Source: Actinomycetes bacterium (GTDB lineage Bacteria > Actinomycetota > Actinomycetes > Actinomycetales > Cellulomonadaceae). From it: DNA of 8,616 nucleotides. Position numbers and translations under genes: made by a program. Position 1 is the stretch's first letter, and each line of letters begins with the position of its first letter. A model generated the notes under the pieces. That model searched no databases. It was given only the letters and a program-made list of their open reading frames with translations, and was not told the DNA's origin. The DNA lies in contig JAEYNO010000304.1 of NCBI GenBank assembly GCA_023412515.1, positions 1-8,616 on the forward strand, read 5' to 3'. Positions 5,108-8,616 of the stretch are shown here, in pieces.

Positions 5108-6715
5108 TCAGGACGCCGCGGCCGGCTCCTGCTGCGCGGCCTGGGCCGCGAGCCGCTGCTCGACGCCCGACGCGTGGCCCAGGGGCACCTCGCGCAGCGC
5201 GAGCACGGCGACCAGCGCGAGCAGCGCGATCGGCGCGCCGACGAGGAACAGCTCGGAGACGCCGACGCCGAAGGCGTGCTCGACGACCTGCCGCACCGGG
5301 CCGGGCAGCGTCGCGAGGTCGGGCAGCGTGCTGGTGCCGCTCGAGCCCATCGCGGCGGGGTTCACGCCGATGCCGGCGAGGCCGTCGACCATGAGGTGCT
5401 GCACGCGGTTGGACAGCAGCGCCCCGAGCGCCGAGACGCCGATCGCGCCGCCGAGCGTGCGGAAGAACGCGACGGTGGCGGTGCCGGCGCCCATCTCGGT
5501 GATGGGCAGCGTGTTCTGGGTCGCGAGGACGAGGTTCTGCATGAGCATGCCGACGCCCACGCCGACGACGAGCATGTAGCCGCCGACGAGCACGAAGCTC
5601 GTCGTCTCGTCGATGGTGCCCATGAGGCCCAGGCCGCCCGTGAGGAGCACGGCGCCGGCGACCATGATCGCCTTGTACCGGCCGGTGCGCGTGATGCGGC
5701 GGCCGGACAGCGTCGAGGACAGGAACACGCCGAGGACCATGGGGATGGTCAGCAGGCCGGACTGCGTGGGGGTCTTGCCGCGCGCGAGCTGCATGTACTG
5801 CGACAGGAAGACCTGCGTGCCGAACAGCGCGATGCCGACGGCGACGGACGCGAGGACCGTGAGCACGACGGTGCGGTTGCGGAACAGGTGCAGCGGGATG
5901 ATCGGCTCGGCGGCGCGCTGCTCGACCAGGATCACGCCGACGACGCCCAGCAGGGCCCCGCCGACCATGACGGCCGTCTGCCACGACAGCCACTCGAACG
6001 ACTGCCCGGCGAACGTGACCCACAGCAGGAGCGTCGCGACGGACGCGGACAGCAGGACCGCGCCGGCCCAGTCGATGCGCACGCGGCGGCGCGCGGTGGC
6101 GGGCAGGTGCAGCGTGCGCTGCAGCACGACGATCGCGGCGATCGCGAACGGCAGGCCGACGAAGAAGTTCCAGCGCCAGCCGGCCGCGTCGGTGATGACG
6201 CCGCCGAGCAGCGGGCCGCCGACCATGCCGACGGCCATGACGGCGCCCATGAGGCCCATGTACCGGCCGCGCTCGCGCGGGCTGATGATGTCGGCGATGA
6301 GGACGGTGCCGAGCGCGGTGAGGCCGCCGGCGCCGATGCCCTGCAGGGCGCGCATGCCGATGAGCATCTCGGTGGTGTGCGAGAACCCGGCGAGCGCCGA
6401 GGACACGACGGACACGACGAGCGCGATCTGCACGAGCAGCTTGCGGTCGACGAGGTCGGCGAGCTTGCCCCAGATGGGCGTCGAGACCGTGGTGGTGAGG
6501 AGGGTCGCGGTGACGACCCAGGTGAAGGCGGACTGGCTGCCGCCGAGGTCGGTGATGATGCGGGGCAGGGACGTGGACACGACGCTCGTCGCGAGGATCG
6601 AGACGAACATGCCCAGGAGGATCCCGGACAGGGCCTCGAGGACCTCGCGGTGCGTCATGGCGCCGGTGGGGGAGTCGGCGGCGGTGCCGTCGACGGTGCT
6701 GCTGGTGCTGCTCAC
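5108..6715 (-). CDS. DHA2-family (EmrB/QacA-type) MFS drug exporter, 14 TM
   Basis: A 535-residue inner-membrane proton-drug antiporter of the 14-TM major facilitator branch. It begins with a polar tail (1-28), then TM1 with VSTSLPRIITDLGGS (46-60). Motif A is GKLADLVDRK (83-92). Motif B has R122 in MRALQGIGAGG. The antiporter motif C is GMVGGPLLGG (163-172), followed by GWRWNFFVGLP (179-189), a DHA2 hallmark. The usual D of the TM1 'LDxTVV' motif is replaced (LATSVV, 41-46). The last TM (about 489-508) is followed by a polar tail rich in Q and A. The substrate is unknown; antibiotics, dyes or host metabolites are typical. Start GTG 6715 has only a poor ribosome site, and an in-frame ATG at 6658 (residue 20) is the alternative. 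A promoter with two dyads lies about 100 bases upstream, and the convergent MarR gene is the likely repressor. Confidence 0.92.
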   Translation of the reverse strand: MSSTSSTVDGTAADSPTGAMTHREVLEALSGILLGMFVSILATSVVSTSLPRIITDLGGSQSAFTWVVTATLLTTTVSTPIWGKLADLVDRKLLVQIALVVSVVSSALAGFSHTTEMLIGMRALQGIGAGGLTALGTVLIADIISPRERGRYMGLMGAVMAVGMVGGPLLGGVITDAAGWRWNFFVGLPFAIAAIVVLQRTLHLPATARRRVRIDWAGAVLLSASVATLLLWVTFAGQSFEWLSWQTAVMVGGALLGVVGVILVEQRAAEPIIPLHLFRNRTVVLTVLASVAVGIALFGTQVFLSQYMQLARGKTPTQSGLLTIPMVLGVFLSSTLSGRRITRTGRYKAIMVAGAVLLTGGLGLMGTIDETTSFVLVGGYMLVVGVGVGMLMQNLVLATQNTLPITEMGAGTATVAFFRTLGGAIGVSALGALLSNRVQHLMVDGLAGIGVNPAAMGSSGTSTLPDLATLPGPVRQVVEHAFGVGVSELFLVGAPIALLALVAVLALREVPLGHASGVEQRLAAQAAQQEPAAAS

Positions 6716-6810
6716 GTGGGGGTGCTCGCTTCCGGGCGCGGGGACGGGGGTGACCGGGCGTCGTCGGCGGTCGGGAGCCGTCGCGGGCGGTGCTGGAGCC
6801 GGGCGCGACG

Positions 6811-6825
6811 GTTGCTCGGGGCAAC
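6811..6825. promoter_or_regulatory. Candidate operator 1 of the DHA2 exporter
   Basis: GTTGCTCGGGGCAAC has perfect 5-base arms (GTTGC/GCAAC) around 5 bases. It overlaps the downstream edge of the -10 element and the predicted start site. The 5-5-5 geometry resembles the published MexR (MarR family) operator GTTGA-N5-TCAAC. A related copy lies 28 bases away at 6839-6853. Confidence 0.5.
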
Positions 6826-6852
6826 TCTACGACGGGTCGTTACCTCGGGCAA
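6824..6852 (-). promoter_or_regulatory. Promoter of the DHA2 exporter gene
   Basis: On the minus strand TTGCCC (6852-6847) and TAGAGT (6829-6824) are separated by exactly 17 bp, a good actinobacterial sigma70-like promoter with TANNNT -10. Transcription would start near 6817 and leave a leader of about 100 bases before GTG 6715. Both hexamers are overlapped by dyad sequences, suggesting direct repression. Confidence 0.6.
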
Positions 6853-6853
6853 C
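6839..6853. promoter_or_regulatory. Candidate operator 2 of the DHA2 exporter
   Basis: GTTACCTCGGGCAAC is a dyad with 6-base arms (GTTACC/GGGCAAC end) carrying one mismatch. It matches operator 1 at 11 of 15 positions, both beginning GTT and ending GGGCAAC. It covers the whole -35 hexamer, so a bound dimer would block RNA polymerase. Confidence 0.5.
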
Positions 6854-6874
6854 AGTTCAGGGGGGTGACGTGTT

Positions 6875-6910
6875 CCGCCCCGGGTGCGACGTGCGTCGCA
6901 CCCGGGGCGG
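6875..6910 (-). terminator. Terminator of the sugar porter gene
   Basis: A perfect 16-bp stem (6875-6890 with 6895-6910, including GGGTGCGAC and GTCGCACCC) closes on a GTGC loop. It begins 23 bases after the sugar porter stop codon at 6934. No U-run follows on the minus strand. It separates the sugar porter transcript from the exporter promoter about 25 bases further on. Confidence 0.75.
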
Positions 6911-6933
6911 CGGAGAGGGCGAGCGGGCGGGCC

Positions 6934-8415
6934 TCAGGCCGAGGCGCGACGCGAGCGCCGCTCGACCTGCAGGCCCTCCATGTCCTCGAGCTCGACCCCC
7001 TTGGTCTCCGGGACCTTGGTGAGCACGAAGACGAACGACAGCAGCGCGAACGCCGCGTACATCGCGTACGGCACCGACGCGCCGAACCGGTCCAGCAGCT
7101 CGGGGAACGACAGCGTGATGACGAAGTTCGCGATCCACTGCGCCGACGCCGCGACGCCCAGCGCCGCCGCGCGGATCCGGTTCGGGAACATCTCGCCCAG
7201 CAGCACCCACACCAGCGGGCCCCACGTCGCACCGAAGAAGACGACGAACGCGTTCGCGGCCACGAGCGCGATCACGCCCCACGAACCGTCCAGGCTCACG
7301 TCCTTGCCCGTGCCCGTCGCCTGCGTGAACGCGACCGCCATGGTGCCGAGCGTCAGCGTCATGCCGGCGGACCCGATCAGGAGCATCGGGCGGCGGCCCA
7401 CCTTGTCCACGAGCGCGATGGCGATGAACGTCACCGCGACGTTCACGACGGCCGTGATCGTCGAGTAGGTGAACGAGTCGCTCTCCTTGAAGCCGACCGC
7501 CTGCCACAGGGTGTTCGAGTAGTAGAAGATCACGTTGATCCCGACGAACTGCTGGAACACCGACAGCAGGATCCCGACCCACACGACCGGCAGCAGCCCC
7601 AGCGCCGGGCCGCGCAGGCTCGCCTGCTGCGCGAGCGCCTCGTCCTTGCGGATCGTCTGCTCGATCTGCTCGACGCGCTGCTCCGGGTCCTCCTCGGGGC
7701 CCAGCACGTCCGCCAGCACCGCGCGCGCCTCGTCACGGCGCCCCTGCGCCACGAGGTACCGCGGCGACTCGGGGATGCGCAGCGCGAGCACGCCGTACAC
7801 GACGGCCGGGACGACGCACACCAGGAACATCCAGCGCCAGGCCTCGAGGCCCAGCCACAGCTCGTCCGCCGCGCCGCCCGCCGACGTCGCGAGCAGCTGG
7901 TCCGACAGCAGCGCCGCGAAGATGCCGAGCGTGATCGCGAGCTGCTGCAGCGACCCGAGCCGCCCGCGCATCGACGCCGGCGCGATCTCCGCGATGTACG
8001 CGGGCGCGATCACCGACGCGATGCCGATGCCCACACCCGCCATGACGCGCCAGATCGCCAGGTCCCACGCGGCGAACGCGAACCCCGACAGCACCGACGA
8101 CACGAAGAACAGCACCGCGCCCAGCACCATCACGCGCGTGCGGCCCCACCGGTCCGACAGGCGCCCGCCCAGCCACGCGCCGGCCGCCGACCCGAGCAGC
8201 GCCACCGCGACCACCAGGCCCGTCACCACGCCCGACAGCTCGAACTGCCCCTGCACCGCCTCGACCGCGCCGTTGATGACCGAGCTGTCGAAGCCGAACA
8301 GGAACCCGCCCACCGCGGCCGCCACCGCGAGAGCGATCGCCTTGCCCTTGTGCCTCGATGCCCCGGGCGTGCCGCCCGCCCCCTGCGCCGCCGACGAGTC
8401 CGTCATGGCCAGCAC
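6934..8415 (-). CDS. MFS sugar porter (sugar:H+ symporter family), 12 TM
   Basis: A 493-residue inner-membrane permease of the sugar porter family (XylE/GLUT type), importing a monosaccharide, probably with protons. All family signatures are present: GFLFGFDSSVINGA in TM1 (37-50, D43), GGRLSDRWGR (83-92), AYIAEIAPASMRGR (139-152), PESPRYL (215-221), QQFVGINVIFYYS in TM7 (288-300), DKVGRRP (337-343), GPLVWVLLGEMFP (399-411) and PETKG (469-473). Sugar-contact positions known from XylE and GLUT1 are kept: Q158, Q288, Q289, N294, W403 and W427. The cytoplasmic loop between TM6 and TM7 (about 214-272) is acidic and helical. The exact sugar cannot be read from sequence. GTG 8415 has GGAGGG 8 bases upstream (8424-8429); the in-frame ATG at 8406 is a close alternative with a weaker GGAG. 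It is divergent from the gene at 8569, and dyads in between may carry sugar-responsive control. Confidence 0.93.
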   Translation of the reverse strand: MLAMTDSSAAQGAGGTPGASRHKGKAIALAVAAAVGGFLFGFDSSVINGAVEAVQGQFELSGVVTGLVVAVALLGSAAGAWLGGRLSDRWGRTRVMVLGAVLFFVSSVLSGFAFAAWDLAIWRVMAGVGIGIASVIAPAYIAEIAPASMRGRLGSLQQLAITLGIFAALLSDQLLATSAGGAADELWLGLEAWRWMFLVCVVPAVVYGVLALRIPESPRYLVAQGRRDEARAVLADVLGPEEDPEQRVEQIEQTIRKDEALAQQASLRGPALGLLPVVWVGILLSVFQQFVGINVIFYYSNTLWQAVGFKESDSFTYSTITAVVNVAVTFIAIALVDKVGRRPMLLIGSAGMTLTLGTMAVAFTQATGTGKDVSLDGSWGVIALVAANAFVVFFGATWGPLVWVLLGEMFPNRIRAAALGVAASAQWIANFVITLSFPELLDRFGASVPYAMYAAFALLSFVFVLTKVPETKGVELEDMEGLQVERRSRRASA

Positions 8416-8444
8416 GCTCCGTTCCCTCCGGGGCCGTCCCGGTC

Positions 8445-8459
8445 GTTCTCACTGTGAAC
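8445..8459. promoter_or_regulatory. Dyad upstream of the sugar porter
   Basis: GTTCTCACTGTGAAC is a 15-bp inverted repeat with one mismatched pair, 30-44 bases before GTG 8415. It is one of the few less GC-rich spots in the area and is where a -10 or operator would be expected. The regulator is unknown. Confidence 0.4.
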
Positions 8460-8471
8460 CCGCCGTGCACG

Positions 8472-8500
8472 CGTCGCACCCGGAGCGGGGCGGTGCGACG
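8472..8500. promoter_or_regulatory. 9-bp inverted repeat in the divergent intergenic region
   Basis: CGTCGCACC (8472-8480) and GGTGCGACG (8492-8500) are perfect inverted copies around an 11-base spacer. They lie midway between the divergent starts at 8415 and 8569, so a protein binding here could control both genes. A hairpin role is less likely, because the site precedes both genes. Confidence 0.35.
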
Positions 8501-8568
8501 GACGTCACGTGCCGGCCGGGACGGGGCGGCGGGTGGTGGGCGCGGCGCGGGCGAGGGATCATGCCGCG

Positions 8569-8616
8569 ATGAGCACGGACGGCACGGCAGGCACCGGCGG
8601 CGCGAGCGGCGGCAGC
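8569..8616 (+). CDS. 5' end of an unidentified CDS, truncated by the window edge
   Basis: ATG at 8569 opens 16 codons to the right edge (MSTDGTAGTGGASGGS), a Gly/Ser/Thr-rich, probably disordered N-terminus. GATCAT (8557-8562) ends exactly six bases before the ATG, like a leaderless -10 element; GAGGG at 8553-8557 is 11 bases away and too far for a good ribosome site. The gene is divergent from the sugar porter. Its function cannot be told from what is visible. Confidence 0.5.
   Translation, partial: MSTDGTAGTGGASGGS

Noticed and set aside
5174..6868. Long plus-strand open frame opposite the DHA2 exporter
   Set aside because: Composition is His, Arg, Asp, Glu and Gly rich without any recognisable motif. 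It is a shadow of the exporter, whose own frame has complete MFS motifs.
6790..8457. Long plus-strand open frame opposite the sugar porter
   Set aside because: Same kind of Arg/His/Gln-rich shadow; the minus-strand frame carries every sugar porter signature.
6895..8483. The 11-mer GTCGCACCCGG present at both ends of the sugar porter gene (6895-6905 and 8473-8483)
   Set aside because: In sequence this GC-rich many 11-base matches are expected by chance in 8.6 kb, and the two copies sit in different contexts (terminator and divergent promoter).
1..8616. Mobile element, CRISPR, tRNA or phage signals
   Set aside because: I saw no transposase or integrase motifs, no regularly spaced repeats, no tRNA-like cloverleaf with a CCA or T-loop sequence, and no clear shift in base composition.

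Overview
This 8.6 kb window is very GC-rich, roughly three quarters G+C by eye, with GTG starts and dense long antisense frames. That is typical of a high-GC actinobacterium. The protein set (NERD-domain protein, SipW-type signal peptide, DHA2 exporter, sugar porter) would fit a Cellulomonas-like organism, but the genus is my inference. I see no tRNA, rRNA, CRISPR array or insertion sequence.

Layout. Left block, minus strand: a membrane-bound GGDEF-EAL cyclic-di-GMP enzyme (3034 to 896), then a small secreted protein with a SipW-cognate (TasA/CalY-type) signal peptide (791 to 84), then possibly the first 24 codons of another gene cut by the window edge. Middle block, plus strand: msrB (3238-3669), a NERD-domain protein with altered active-site residues (3773-4549) and a MarR-family regulator (4592-5062). 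Right block, minus strand: a 14-TM DHA2-type multidrug exporter (6715 to 5108) that converges on marR, and upstream of it a 12-TM sugar porter (8415 to 6934). The last 48 bases hold the start of a plus-strand gene divergent from the sugar porter. No stretch longer than about 220 bases lacks a gene.

How the parts may work together. The c-di-GMP enzyme and the TasA-like exported protein lie in tandem and may link second-messenger signalling to an extracellular matrix or surface protein. The MarR regulator and DHA2 exporter look like a repressor-efflux pair. The exporter has a good sigma70-like promoter (TTGCCC, 17 bp, TAGAGT), with two 15-bp GTT...AAC dyads overlapping its -35 and -10 elements. 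The two genes share a long nested hairpin at their facing 3' ends. Three plus-strand genes have a -10-like hexamer exactly six bases before the start codon, suggesting leaderless transcription. I found no clearly new multi-gene system. The most useful leads are the exporter's twin operator, the c-di-GMP/SipW-cognate pairing and the leaderless promoter pattern.
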